NCBI RefSeq assembly: GCF_031846185.1
Contig: NZ_JAVRIF010000010.1
Coordinates: 1 to 64,000 of the forward strand
DNA length: 64,000 nt
DNA from: Thalassotalea_H castellviae
GTDB taxonomy: Bacteria; Pseudomonadota; Gammaproteobacteria; Enterobacterales; Alteromonadaceae
Direction: 5' to 3'
Shown here: positions 36,801 through 44,561 of the stretch, one piece after another
Position numbering within the stretch: the first letter of the stretch is position 1
How the letters are laid out: each line of letters starts with the position of its first letter
The notes under the pieces: generated by a model
What the model was told of the DNA's origin: nothing
Database searches by the model: none
Seen by the model: only the letters and a program-made list of their open reading frames with translations
Position numbers and translations under genes: made by a program

Positions 36801-37858
36801 GTTGTTGCATCATCGGCTAACCAAGCATCACCTGTACTAATAGGACCAGTGCTTAAACTTACCATTGGTGCCATTAAGTACTCTGCACTTAAATAAGCAT
36901 TGTATTCAGCGCCTTCAGCTTGTGGAATGTTATTGCCGTGAGGGCTATCCCAAGGTCTACCTGAATCATCTGCATAAACACGATAATTAAATTTCTCTGC
37001 ATGACTGGTTAAGTTTTTCTTAAATAATATTTCGCCAGTTTTTGCAGAAACAATATAACTAAAATAGTCGGCGTCAACAGTATCTATATTGCCAGTTTTC
37101 AGTTCTACATAATGTGCAGGAATTAAACTACCTTTGTGTTCAAAAAATACTTTTTTTGCTCTAGGTGAACCAATTAGTTGCTTTCCGTTTGATAAATTAG
37201 CAGCAGAAAATTTATCATAACGCCCTTCAGAACCTTGCTTCACTAGCTCGACAGATTTTGTATCGCCACCCATTTCAGCAAAAGCGGCACTGACTGCATT
37301 AGATGAATCACCAAATGCACTTGGTAAGTCTTTAATAATTGAAGAAATACGCTGACTTGAACTATTTGCTAAGTACCCTGAAGAAGCAACTAAATTAAAT
37401 TGCGGATCCATCATGATATTGAATTCACGATTAAAGACTTCAATACCTGCTACTTCTTGCTTGTACTTCGCAATTTTAGCCCCACGACCAATGTCATGTT
37501 GATTAGCAAGAACCGTTTGCACTACTGCATTTTTTACTGATGATTGGCCTGCTAATTTATTAAGATAAAAGTCTGCTGCCACTGCTAATTGTTGTTCTGC
37601 AGCAATGGCGCCTAAATCAGGTTTAGTTTGGTTTACATTTGCCCATTGAAAAGTTGTTTTACCTAATTGCGCGTCATATTGGTTTTGCATGCCACTGATC
37701 GTAGCAACATTTGAATGCTTAGCTTGTTTTTGAGTCAATACATTATCAAAAGATTTATAAGTTGGTGCATTGAGAGTATCAGCAGCAATTGCATTCAGTG
37801 CTACAGAACTAATAGCTGCACTAACAAAAGTAGCAACTACCGATTTATTAAAATTCAT
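33890..37858 (-). CDS. M36 (fungalysin-like) metallopeptidase with PA domain and GlyGly-CTERM tail
   Basis: A 1322-residue secreted zinc protease. After a signal peptide (1-26) comes an FTP-type inhibitory propeptide (about 60-250). The M36 catalytic region holds HEWGH (642-646) and a third-ligand segment GEGWGDF. A PA domain (KIAIIDRGACNFTVKVKHA, near 535-555) is inserted before it. The C-terminal half has CARDB-like, jellyroll and PKD-like beta domains (GSDPNGDALTYSWTQTGG). It ends with GGGSTGWLSLLLLPLA followed by RRRK, a GlyGly-CTERM signal normally cut by rhombosortase after type II secretion. Start at the ATG at 37858 behind AGGGA; upstream in-frame ATGs would bury the signal peptide. 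Confidence 0.92.
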   Translation of the reverse strand: MNFNKSVVATFVSAAISSVALNAIAADTLNAPTYKSFDNVLTQKQAKHSNVATISGMQNQYDAQLGKTTFQWANVNQTKPDLGAIAAEQQLAVAADFYLNKLAGQSSVKNAVVQTVLANQHDIGRGAKIAKYKQEVAGIEVFNREFNIMMDPQFNLVASSGYLANSSSQRISSIIKDLPSAFGDSSNAVSAAFAEMGGDTKSVELVKQGSEGRYDKFSAANLSNGKQLIGSPRAKKVFFEHKGSLIPAHYVELKTGNIDTVDADYFSYIVSAKTGEILFKKNLTSHAEKFNYRVYADDSGRPWDSPHGNNIPQAEGAEYNAYLSAEYLMAPMVSLSTGPISTGDAWLADDATTTQGNNVSAYVDAIAPDGLTNGDYTAETTSDFTFDYSYDEEQAEYSLDNRKAAIVNLFYLNNYLHNDYYDHGFDEASGNAQNDNYGRGGEEGDALRAEVQDNSGFDNANMSTPADGSSPRMQMYLWETTQAVNGVDFGITVSSHPELMLDVLQFSSFGPDVFEVSGDLVRIEDGTDPIRDGCEETVNGADVAGKIAIIDRGACNFTVKVKHAQDAGAIAVLIANNNDDGTPAPMGGADDTVTIPSMGINFSEGAAFYELLDANETVSLTMFKNDLTRTFKASTWDNGIVAHEWGHYISNRLVGNSSGLSNFQGRAMGEGWGDFHALLLLSEEKDTAVLGNENYDGAYSSTSYVAPFTSGIRRAPYSTNMEINPLSFRHIESGMGADVGLPGTNVASPHAAGEVWAATLWDAFVALANAESHTFVEAKNIMKDYLVAGYKMTPMAPTYTEARDAILAAAYANDVEDYKLILAAFAKRGMGVGAISPDRSSTDNSGVVESFETDLAVFNVTSHTLDLDYEGMMTGYCSLDGILDKGETGTASFTVRNTGSKALTGVTGVIEVVSGHDVTFANDGVVTFGDVAMFESSTSAPIEFTLNDAGTGDDLELKVTFPDLEDGAQANDYGLGMIVNIDFEENEFTNSTQVNSLNTLATLHDFTEVVMVGGDLAKGTFGVDWWDAGKTDGMIASSAHTFESDVAYQTRTINVGFDGEFTIQWWHLYNLEADWDGAAVEVSVNGGDWVDVTEMGGEFLGDGYTNTLLDYTTSALADRDVFSGINYGWETLSFGETLNGNQVQFRFRQSTDGAFVPESFSGFAAGWYIDDMTFTNTQNSIFSSVVAGDTYACDNRAPNLVSISDTIAVNEGGAVNLSVEGSDPNGDALTYSWTQTGGIEVTMTGADMADMSFTAPEVTGDQSLEFTATINDGTDSVSETVTVNVKDTTVVDPGPVTGNTGGGSTGWLSLLLLPLAMLRRRK

Positions 37859-38080
37859 ATAAGTCCCTATTATCATTTTTAGATTTGAATTAAATTTATT
37901 ATTAGACGAAATATTGCTCAATATATTTTGAGCATTACTTAAATATACACATTTCAATAAAGAAAAGACAAGGGTAATCGGATAATAATTTTACACAGCA
38001 TTAACAACTGTCACGATTTGTTAACGGTGTATATTATTTAAGTATGATTGACTTAATTTAACAAATAAATAGTAATAAAA

Positions 38081-38105
38081 AAGGCATGTTATTTAGCCAT
38101 GCCTT
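38081..38105 (-). terminator. Intrinsic terminator of the TIGR04219 operon
   Basis: AAGGCATG (38081-38088) pairs with CATGCCTT (38098-38105). Read on the minus strand, a run of T follows. It ends the unit PCu(A)C-DUF2333-TIGR04219. Confidence 0.82.
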
Positions 38106-38145
38106 CAGATAAAAAATAATCAAAAAATCAGGTGCACTAAAACCT

Positions 38146-38931
38146 TTAAAAATGCACTACAGCACCTACAAAAGCGCCTTTAAATTCAAGATCTGAATAT
38201 AAATTACTTAAATCTTCGAGGGCTAACTTAACGGAGCGGTAGCCTAAAGTAATATTTACATCTACCGCTAGGTTGTCGACTAATTCATAACTTAAGCCAG
38301 CTTGATAATCATAAAGCGTATGATCATCAATCGATAAGAAATTTCCTTCGGCAAATACATTTAATCCTGTAAAAGGTAAACCTACTATCGTTGAAGCGTA
38401 AAGCATCGGAACAATTTCATCTGTTGATAATCGACCAGTGACTGTTGAATAATCAGGAGTTTCACCTTCTGCTGCAGTATTTGCAGTTGCTGAAACGGTA
38501 ACGTCTCCATTAAAGTCGCGACCCGTTAATCCTATATCAAATGAAAAAAGTCCATTATCAAAAAGTTCATAATACAAAGTGTAATCTACATAGCTGACAT
38601 TAAAACCGGCATCAGCAACCGTGCCTTCAGCAAAAGTATTATTATCAAAGGTTATTTCTCTATCTAATGTGGTGACCCCTTGAGTTTCTAAAGATGTTTT
38701 CGCTATTTTGGCGTTGGGAATGAAAGGAATTGGGTGTTCAACAGCGATAAAATAACTGCCTTGCTGTTCATCTGATAAATTAAAATTCACTTGGTTATTA
38801 CTTTCACCAAATATGCCTGTAGCTTGGTTATCCCAAACTTGACCACCTATATACAAACCAGCGAGAGTATCGGCTTGTGTTGTACTGCTCAATAAAGTTA
38901 ATACACTGGCGGTTAATAAAGCTTTTTTCAT
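38146..38931 (-). CDS. TIGR04219-family outer membrane beta-barrel protein
   Basis: A 261-residue protein with a signal peptide (1-20, cut after TQA) and alternating polar/hydrophobic strands that end in an aromatic (GAVVHF), as expected for an outer-membrane barrel. The N-terminal LAGLYIGGQVWDNQATGIFG fits TIGR04219, a family of 8-10-strand barrels with unknown role. It starts 5 nt after the DUF2333 gene, so the two are cotranscribed. Confidence 0.85.
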   Translation of the reverse strand: MKKALLTASVLTLLSSTTQADTLAGLYIGGQVWDNQATGIFGESNNQVNFNLSDEQQGSYFIAVEHPIPFIPNAKIAKTSLETQGVTTLDREITFDNNTFAEGTVADAGFNVSYVDYTLYYELFDNGLFSFDIGLTGRDFNGDVTVSATANTAAEGETPDYSTVTGRLSTDEIVPMLYASTIVGLPFTGLNVFAEGNFLSIDDHTLYDYQAGLSYELVDNLAVDVNITLGYRSVKLALEDLSNLYSDLEFKGAFVGAVVHF

Positions 38932-38936
38932 TATTT

Positions 38937-39929
38937 TTACCCTTGACTCAATAAGTCATTTAAATCGATTAATGCGGCATTTGCGCGTGAAATATAATTA
39001 GCCATCACTAAAGAATGATTCGCAAGTACGCCAAAACCACTTCCATTCAAGACCATAGGGCTCCAAATAGCTTCTTGGCTAGCTTCAAGCTCTCTAATAA
39101 TTTGCTGTACACTAACTTTGGCATTTTTCTTGGCTAATACGTCATTGAAATCTATTTCGATAGCGCGTAAAAAGTGTAACAACGCCCAACAGGCTCCACG
39201 AGCTTCATAAAACTCATTATCTATTTTCCACCAACTTGTTTTAAGTTGTAAGTTGTTAGACGAATACGTTGATTGTTGGGCTACATTATCACCGGCTAAA
39301 TCAACATTTAACTGCTCTCGACCAACACTTGCACTTAACCTTTGCGAATAACTGCCTAAACGCTTAGTAACTTCTTGTAACCAATCTCTTAAGTTATCCG
39401 CCCGCGCATAAAATTGTGCAGATTGACTGTTCACATCAGTTAATGCATTACGATAATCGTATAACGCATTAATCGCTTTTTGATACTCACTCTCAGCACT
39501 TGGCATTGCCCAACTAGTATGATCGATATTGAATTGCGGTTGAGCAATTTTTAAATGTGTATTTTCAAGTGATTGTGATTGTGAACGGCTAAACTCTTGA
39601 CGCATTACCAGCGCCATATCGCGTACCATTTCTAGAACACCAAACTCCCAAGATGGAATATTATCGAGAAACACTGAAGGTGGTAACGCATCATTTGCTA
39701 AATAACCACCAGGTTTGTTTAATAAGGTCTCACTAACTAAAATTAGTGCGGTTGTGGTTGTATAACCGACAACAGGTGTGACATTTTCCGCTGTCGCAGC
39801 TTTAGTGACTTCACTGTGAATATCAAATTCATCAGGCTCAAATCCCCAATAAACACCTAACAAATACAGCGCTAAGAAAATACCGAGAACTACAGAACTA
39901 ACAGACTTCATGGTAAAAATTGACTTCAT
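38937..39929 (-). CDS. DUF2333 family protein
   Basis: A 330-residue inner-membrane-anchored protein: one N-terminal transmembrane helix (about 10-28, LGIFLALYLLGVYWGF) and a largely helical periplasmic domain. Family features include VVGYTTTTALILVSETLLNKPGGYL (shown in part, about 54-75), NIPSWEFGVLEMVRDM and ARGACWALLHFLRA. The function is unknown. It lies between a periplasmic copper chaperone gene (9-nt gap) and an outer-membrane barrel gene (5-nt gap), so the three are likely one envelope-related operon. Confidence 0.85.
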   Translation of the reverse strand: MKSIFTMKSVSSVVLGIFLALYLLGVYWGFEPDEFDIHSEVTKAATAENVTPVVGYTTTTALILVSETLLNKPGGYLANDALPPSVFLDNIPSWEFGVLEMVRDMALVMRQEFSRSQSQSLENTHLKIAQPQFNIDHTSWAMPSAESEYQKAINALYDYRNALTDVNSQSAQFYARADNLRDWLQEVTKRLGSYSQRLSASVGREQLNVDLAGDNVAQQSTYSSNNLQLKTSWWKIDNEFYEARGACWALLHFLRAIEIDFNDVLAKKNAKVSVQQIIRELEASQEAIWSPMVLNGSGFGVLANHSLVMANYISRANAALIDLNDLLSQG

Positions 39930-39938
39930 AATATGCTC

Positions 39939-40430
39939 CTAATGATGGTGATGATGAGCGGATTCTTTTTGCTTTTTACGTTTAATACTTTGTACCGGCA
40001 ATAAAATGTTTACTGTTTTTTTATCAGAAAATTGCAACGTTAATTCAACATTTGCATCCACTTTTAATGGCTCTGCTAAATTAAAAATCATTAAATGGTA
40101 ACCAGAAGGCTGCAACACAACACTGTCATTCGCAGCTATGGTTAACGATTCACGCTGTTGCATTCGCATCATTTCATCATTCATAACATGTTCATGAATT
40201 TCAATGCGATCACTTACTTTACTGGTTGCACCAATTAATACTATATCTTGCTTAGATGTATTTTTTATTTCCATATAGGCAGAGGAGACAGTAGTGCCAG
40301 GGATAGTTGCTCGAATATAACCATGCTCAACAACAACTGTTTCAGCAAATGCTTGAATATTTACGATTAATCCTGCTAATAAAGCAAGCAAGGGCACACT
40401 TTGTTTAATTTGATCAGTTAATTTTTTCAT
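39939..40430 (-). CDS. Periplasmic copper chaperone PCu(A)C
   Basis: PCu(A)C proteins bind Cu(I) in the periplasm and deliver it to cytochrome oxidase or other copper enzymes. The 163 residues have a signal peptide (about 1-28), then the cupredoxin-like fold with HEHVMNDEMMRMQQ (about 87-100) and a GYHLMIF segment (about 121-127), giving the conserved H-M and H-x-M ligands. The C-terminus is SAHHHHH, an extra metal-binding tail. It is first in an operon with DUF2333 and TIGR04219. Copper genes such as sco are not nearby. Confidence 0.87.
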   Translation of the reverse strand: MKKLTDQIKQSVPLLALLAGLIVNIQAFAETVVVEHGYIRATIPGTTVSSAYMEIKNTSKQDIVLIGATSKVSDRIEIHEHVMNDEMMRMQQRESLTIAANDSVVLQPSGYHLMIFNLAEPLKVDANVELTLQFSDKKTVNILLPVQSIKRKKQKESAHHHHH

Positions 40431-40497
40431 TAGGTGCTATACATCCCTATTTATCCATATTATTGTTACCTTGGTATTGTAACTAAGCTAATAACAA

Positions 40498-41238
40498 ATG
40501 GATAACTTAATTCTCTCAGAAATAGAAAATAATGTTTTAACAATCACTCTAAATCGTTTTGATAAAAAAAATGCTTTAAATACAGTGATGTATCAAACAT
40601 TATGTGAAACCTTTAATCACGCGCAAACAAATGCCTCGATACATTGTGTGTTAATTCAAGGCAACGAACACTGCTTTTGTGCTGGTAATGACCTTGCCGA
40701 CTTTCTTCAACATGCCGACAGCCAAGAAGAGTTAGCAGCCTTTGCTTTTGTTAAAACGCTGGCTAGTTTTACCAAGCCAATTGTGGCTGCGGTTGCCGGT
40801 CCAGCTGTTGGTATTGGTACAACCATGTTATTACATTGCGATATGGTATTTTCAACAGCAGACGCAAAATTTAAATTACCGTTTTCACAATTGGGTTTAT
40901 GCCCAGAAGCCGCATCGAGTGTTTTATTACCACTTCGCATTGGCCACAATAAAGCCTTTGAATTATTAGTTTTAGGTGATTTGTTTACTGGTCAGCAAGC
41001 ATATAATTACGGCATTGTTAATGCTATTTGCCTAGCTGATGAACTTTTATTAACAGCTAAGAAATCCGCTAAGTACATTGCTAGCTTACCCGCAGATGCA
41101 ACACAAACAAGCAGGGCATTAATGAAACAGGCAACACAAAGCCAAGTTTTATCTGCTATTGAAAAAGAAGGCGCTGAATTTGCTAGGTTAGTGAAAACAG
41201 ATACTTGTAAAAAAATTCTTGCGTCATTTTTCAATTAA
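40498..41238 (+). CDS. Enoyl-CoA hydratase/isomerase family protein
   Basis: A 246-residue crotonase-fold enzyme. The oxyanion-hole segments are CAGNDLADF (about 61-69) and AGPAVGIGTTMLLHCD (about 99-114), followed by FKLPFSQLGLCPEAASS (about 124-140), where an acidic residue (Glu137) could be the general acid/base. The ALNTVMYQ and GNDLADF pattern is that of hydratase/isomerases such as PaaG-type or Delta3-Delta2 enoyl-CoA isomerases. Start ATG at 40498 has no clear ribosome binding site. It is a single gene with a shared terminator with the psp operon. The exact acyl substrate is unknown. Confidence 0.88.
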   Translation: MDNLILSEIENNVLTITLNRFDKKNALNTVMYQTLCETFNHAQTNASIHCVLIQGNEHCFCAGNDLADFLQHADSQEELAAFAFVKTLASFTKPIVAAVAGPAVGIGTTMLLHCDMVFSTADAKFKLPFSQLGLCPEAASSVLLPLRIGHNKAFELLVLGDLFTGQQAYNYGIVNAICLADELLLTAKKSAKYIASLPADATQTSRALMKQATQSQVLSAIEKEGAEFARLVKTDTCKKILASFFN

Positions 41239-41275
41239 CTGTTTTCTACAAATAAGCCTTCATTCATTAACGTTT

Positions 41276-41310
41276 AAAAATAGAAGCAATCTATTGAAGC
41301 TTCTATTTTT
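41276..41310. terminator. Bidirectional terminator between enoyl-CoA hydratase and psp operon
   Basis: AAAAATAGAAGC (41276-41287) pairs with GCTTCTATTTTT (41299-41310) with an 11-nt loop. T runs on both strands suit both converging units: the hydratase gene and the end of the psp operon. Confidence 0.85.
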
Positions 41311-41316
41311 AATTTT

Positions 41317-42294
41317 CTAGCTCGTTAATTTTTTCAGTTGTTTTTTCAATTTTTTAACCTTGCTTTTCAACTCATCATCTTCACTTGTGTTGATCCTAGA
41401 CAATGAATCTTTTGCTTTCGAAAAGTTTTTGTTATGAAGATAAAGCTGCGTTAATCGGTATTCTATCCAAGGTTTATATTCTTTATCTGACAAAGGCAAT
41501 GCTTGCGATAGTGCGCTAATACCTAACTCAATTTCCTCACCAGACTCCGCAGAAGTTTTACCTTGTTGATAAAGTGCTCGACTCTTAACTTTATTATTTG
41601 GCGCATACTTTATCGCCAACTTTAAATCTTCACGTGCCTTATCCCAGGCTTTATCCTTCATAAATGAAGTGGCTCGAGTAAAATATAATGATGCGCTTTC
41701 AGGAAACTCCTCTAGCCCTTGTTGTAACGTTTGCATAGCTAGAGTTGCTTTTTCCGTTTGCCAATAAACATTAGCCAATTTTTCTATACCACGCTCAGCA
41801 TCAATGTTTTTTAACTGTTTCGCATACATTAGTGCTTTACCTTTATCTCCACCAGCAATACTCGGCGCCGCCAAATGAAAGCCGATTAGCGTATCAAGTG
41901 CACCAGTATGCTCAGGTTGCAAAGCAATTGTTTTTTCCATTGCCTCAAGGAAATCTTCTGCATAACCAAGTTTTGAAAAAATACTCGCTTTTTGCGCCAT
42001 AATCACAGCACTTAACCCTAAGTAATAATTCACTTCTACATTTTCAGTTTGGTCATCACGTAACGCTTCAAAATGCTCAAATGCCTCTTCGCTGTCACCT
42101 TTATCTAACAAGATACGACCAGCCAACACTTGCCCTTGTAAACTTACCTTTTCATCCTTTGAAAGCTGTGTAAATACTTGTTCGGCCGTCACAACATCTC
42201 CGTCTTCTAAAGCGTCATTAACAACGGATAAATTGGCATAACTGGCAAAACTTAATGTTACCGCAAAACTAAAGGCTATTATTTTTCTAATCAT
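41317..42294 (-). CDS. Exported tetratricopeptide repeat protein
   Basis: A 325-residue protein with a signal peptide (1-19, cut near SYA-NL) and TPR-like helical repeats through most of its length (DKGDSEEAFEHFEALRDD, DKAREDLKLAIKYAPNN and others). The Lys-rich C-terminus (KVKKLKKQLKKLTS) is basic. TPR proteins of this type scaffold protein complexes in the periplasm or outer membrane. It is last in the psp operon, 37 nt after the 113-residue membrane protein gene and just before a terminator. Confidence 0.8.
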   Translation of the reverse strand: MIRKIIAFSFAVTLSFASYANLSVVNDALEDGDVVTAEQVFTQLSKDEKVSLQGQVLAGRILLDKGDSEEAFEHFEALRDDQTENVEVNYYLGLSAVIMAQKASIFSKLGYAEDFLEAMEKTIALQPEHTGALDTLIGFHLAAPSIAGGDKGKALMYAKQLKNIDAERGIEKLANVYWQTEKATLAMQTLQQGLEEFPESASLYFTRATSFMKDKAWDKAREDLKLAIKYAPNNKVKSRALYQQGKTSAESGEEIELGISALSQALPLSDKEYKPWIEYRLTQLYLHNKNFSKAKDSLSRINTSEDDELKSKVKKLKKQLKKLTS

Positions 42295-42331
42295 TTTACT
42301 TCCTGTATTTATTATTATTTAAGGTGATGCT

Positions 42332-42673
42332 TTACTGATATTGCACTGATTTTTTATCTCTAGCAATTAACCATATTACCCCAGCAATCAAGAAAATTGG
42401 CCAGAATACGCCTATCATTAACATTGCAAAACCACCGACAATTAACATGGCGATAAAGATTAATGAGCCAAAAACACTTAACACAATAGCTAAGGCAATT
42501 AATACTAATATCATTACCACTATTGCTGAGATACTGATAGCCTTTAAAGGTTCAATTAACTCATCTCCCATATAGACATCAATATCCAACATTTCGATAA
42601 AACTAGTACCTAAAACATAGGTTAAAAATAGGGTCGCGAATATTGCTAAAATTAACGATTTAAAAAATGACAT
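42332..42673 (-). CDS. Small inner-membrane protein of the psp operon
   Basis: A 113-residue, very hydrophobic protein with about four transmembrane stretches (about 6-24, 44-66, 68-88 and 89-106) and a short charged tail (ARDKKSVQYQ). I do not recognise the family. Lying 48 nt after pspC on the same strand, and before the TPR gene, it is probably part of the psp stress operon; E. coli PspD and PspG are also small membrane proteins but are not clearly similar. Confidence 0.72.
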   Translation of the reverse strand: MSFFKSLILAIFATLFLTYVLGTSFIEMLDIDVYMGDELIEPLKAISISAIVVMILVLIALAIVLSVFGSLIFIAMLIVGGFAMLMIGVFWPIFLIAGVIWLIARDKKSVQYQ

Positions 42674-42721
42674 ACTCGCTCCTTAATGAACATAGTAAAG
42701 TAATGATAAATTTATTTAATG

Positions 42722-42934
42722 TTACTTACGTGTTGGCAACAGCATAGCTGCAACGATATAGGCAACACCAGTCACAACCGGAAACGAAAATAACGCGACA
42801 ATGGCTGCAATTCTTACTCCTAATCGCGGTAATTCATAATGCTTAGCTATACCACCACACACACCTGATACTTTTTTATGGATTACATCTTTTGTTAACG
42901 TTTTATGTACTGAATAATGACGTTCATAACTCAT
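42722..42934 (-). CDS. pspC: PspC domain protein
   Basis: PspC is an inner-membrane protein that senses envelope stress and, with PspB in Enterobacteria, frees PspF from PspA. The 70 residues carry the PspC signature KKVSGVCGGIAKHYELP (about 20-36) and one or two hydrophobic segments (IAAIVALFSFPVVTGVAYIVAAMLL cut near 42-66). It is short compared with E. coli PspC (119). The ATG at 42934, six nt behind GAGGAAG, lies inside the last codons of the preceding 48-residue ORF, so translation is coupled. An in-frame start at 42976 is less likely. Confidence 0.85.
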   Translation of the reverse strand: MSYERHYSVHKTLTKDVIHKKVSGVCGGIAKHYELPRLGVRIAAIVALFSFPVVTGVAYIVAAMLLPTRK

Positions 42935-43070
42935 GATCAACTTCCTCATCTTTTGTGGTAAACCATGCCGTTGCATGCTTATAAATTGAGATAACTCCAG
43001 CAGTGATAAACATAATAATTGCTGGAGCTATACACATGGCGATAACAACAAACCAAGTAAAGGTTGCCAT
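42924..43070 (-). CDS. 48-residue membrane protein in the PspB position
   Basis: A short gene starting at 43070 behind GGAGG and ending with TGA at 42924-42926. It begins MATFTWFVV and ends DEEVDHEL. One transmembrane helix (about 3-28) is followed by an acidic tail. It overlaps the pspC start by 11 nt. Its place between pspA and pspC is where pspB sits in Enterobacteria, but at 48 residues it is shorter than PspB (74) and lacks its long leucine-zipper-like helix, so I give only a position-based name. It may be a reduced PspB or an unrelated small protein. Confidence 0.7.
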   Translation of the reverse strand: MATFTWFVVIAMCIAPAIIMFITAGVISIYKHATAWFTTKDEEVDHEL

Positions 43071-43088
43071 GTTAAACCTCCATGGTTA

Positions 43089-43751
43089 TTAGCCATTTAC
43101 AACTTGTTTCTTCATTTCAGCAAGTTCTTTATCAATGGCTTCATCAGCTTCTAGTGCATTAATTTGGCTAGTTAAATCTTGATTACTTGTCATGTCATAT
43201 GCTTCAACTTGCGCTTCAACTTCATCAATTTTTTGTTGATAACGTTCAAACTTATTGATCGCATCTTCTATGTTATAAACCGCGGCTTTTTCTCTTACTT
43301 TTAAGCGAACTTGTGCCGATTGTTGACGTAGTAGATAAGCGTCTTGACGACGTTTCGCTTCAGCGAGTTTATTTTGTAAATTTTGGCCATCGTTTTGTAC
43401 TGATGCTAAAAATTCTTCTAACTCGGTCAACTCTGACATTAATGCATCTAACTGCGTTTGACATTTATGTTTCTCAACTAAAGCTGATTTAGCAAGATCT
43501 TCACGTTCTTTAGCAAGCGCTGTTTGGGCCTTGTCTTGCCAATTCGCAATATTTTTTTCAATACTTTTGATTTGACGTGATAACGTTTTCTTTTCAGCAA
43601 TATGTTTTGCTGCAGTAGATCGAACTTCTACTAGTGTTTCTTCCATTTCCTGAATGATCAATTTGATCATTTTTTCAGGATCTTCTGCCTTATCTAACAT
43701 ACTATTTAAATTAGCATTTATGATATCTGTAAAACGTGAAAACATACCCAT
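43089..43751 (-). CDS. pspA: Phage shock protein A
   Basis: PspA is a peripheral membrane protein of the ESCRT-III/Vipp1 superfamily that protects the inner membrane and inhibits the activator PspF. The 220 residues begin MGMFSRFTDIINANLNSMLD (amphipathic helix), then IQEMEETLVEVRSTAA (about 49-64), and long coiled coil to about 215. Length equals E. coli PspA (222). The start is ATG at 43751, 10 nt after the preceding gene. pspF is not in the window, but a sigma-54 promoter upstream of the operon implies it exists. Confidence 0.95.
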   Translation of the reverse strand: MGMFSRFTDIINANLNSMLDKAEDPEKMIKLIIQEMEETLVEVRSTAAKHIAEKKTLSRQIKSIEKNIANWQDKAQTALAKEREDLAKSALVEKHKCQTQLDALMSELTELEEFLASVQNDGQNLQNKLAEAKRRQDAYLLRQQSAQVRLKVREKAAVYNIEDAINKFERYQQKIDEVEAQVEAYDMTSNQDLTSQINALEADEAIDKELAEMKKQVVNG

Positions 43752-43761
43752 AATAAAACCC

Positions 43762-44082
43762 CTACTCTTCTTCTGTTGTGGTGTTAACGATACTTGATGT
43801 ATTAGTTAACTGATTTTTGCTTACTAATTGTTTATTCGTAATTTGTCCTGTTGAAATATCACGATTAATGATTGGTAAAGCGTTTAAAACTATATTATTT
43901 AATTCAACGTTAATGGTGTGTTGTAACTGCTCAGTTAAACGCTCACTTACTTGCTGACTTTGTTTAACAATGACATGCTTTAATGAATCTTCAATACGGC
44001 TATTATTTGCAGATGCACTGGCAGTTGTTCCTATTCCTAGAACGATTGTTACAATGACAAATACGCGGTTAATGGTTTTCAT
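43762..44082 (-). CDS. Exported protein of unknown function, first gene of the psp operon
   Basis: A 106-residue protein with a signal peptide (about 1-25, cut near ASA-NN). The mature part is polar and helical (KHVIVKQSQQVSERLTEQL) with a Thr/Asn-rich tail ending TTTEEE. No family is recognised. The ATG at 44082 follows AAGGAGAA; a TTG immediately before it is less likely. A sigma-54 promoter lies 65 nt upstream and pspA starts 10 nt downstream, so it is transcribed with pspA. The E. coli psp operon has no gene like it before pspA. Confidence 0.75.
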   Translation of the reverse strand: MKTINRVFVIVTIVLGIGTTASASANNSRIEDSLKHVIVKQSQQVSERLTEQLQHTINVELNNIVLNALPIINRDISTGQITNKQLVSKNQLTNTSSIVNTTTEEE

Positions 44083-44146
44083 CAAATTCTCCTTTTATGC
44101 TCAGTTCAGTTGAAAACAATTTAAATTTTACGACTACAATGTCTAT

Positions 44147-44162
44147 ATCAACCTTTGTGCCA
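44147..44162 (-). promoter_or_regulatory. Sigma-54 promoter of the psp operon
   Basis: On the minus strand TGGCAC (44162-44157), five bases AAAGG, then TTGAT (44151-44147) match the -24/-12 consensus TGGCAC-N5-TTGCW at all but one key position. It lies 65 nt before the first psp gene. PspF-type activators drive such promoters in Enterobacteria; a PspF site cannot be named by eye. Confidence 0.78.
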
Positions 44163-44561
44163 ATAGATACAATCACTTAAATTACAGTGACTTATATTAA
44201 AAACTAACAATCTGAGCAACGTAAGACATAATATGTCACGCTAATATTTAGTTTAATAAACCTATTGATTGGTTAAATTAACCACTTGATAAAATTAACT
44301 GATAAGTTGACTGATAAATTGATTATCAAAGCTAAAAAATTCATTTTGAAATAGCCAATATCTCGATAGGATTACAAAAAGAAACATTGAAAGCTTGATG
44401 ATTTATTAAATAGGAATGGAACGGTAAGAAGTTAAACTTTCGAGCAGAAGTGCTAATAAAAGAAGTAACCGTAACAGTATTCATCAAATAGGTAGATGAT
44501 TATTTAGCTTTAATACTTTAGTGGATGGTTTAAAAGCGTTACGTTGATAAAGAAACCCGTG
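44163..44561. other. Gene-free stretch upstream of the psp promoter
   Basis: About 400 AT-rich bases. A KGNDY-like short open run around 44400-44560 has no ribosome binding site, and I found no transposase motif. It probably includes activator sites for the sigma-54 promoter. Confidence 0.4.

Noticed and set aside
44390..44560. Possible transposase remnant
   Set aside because: No conserved transposase motif or terminal inverted repeats could be seen.
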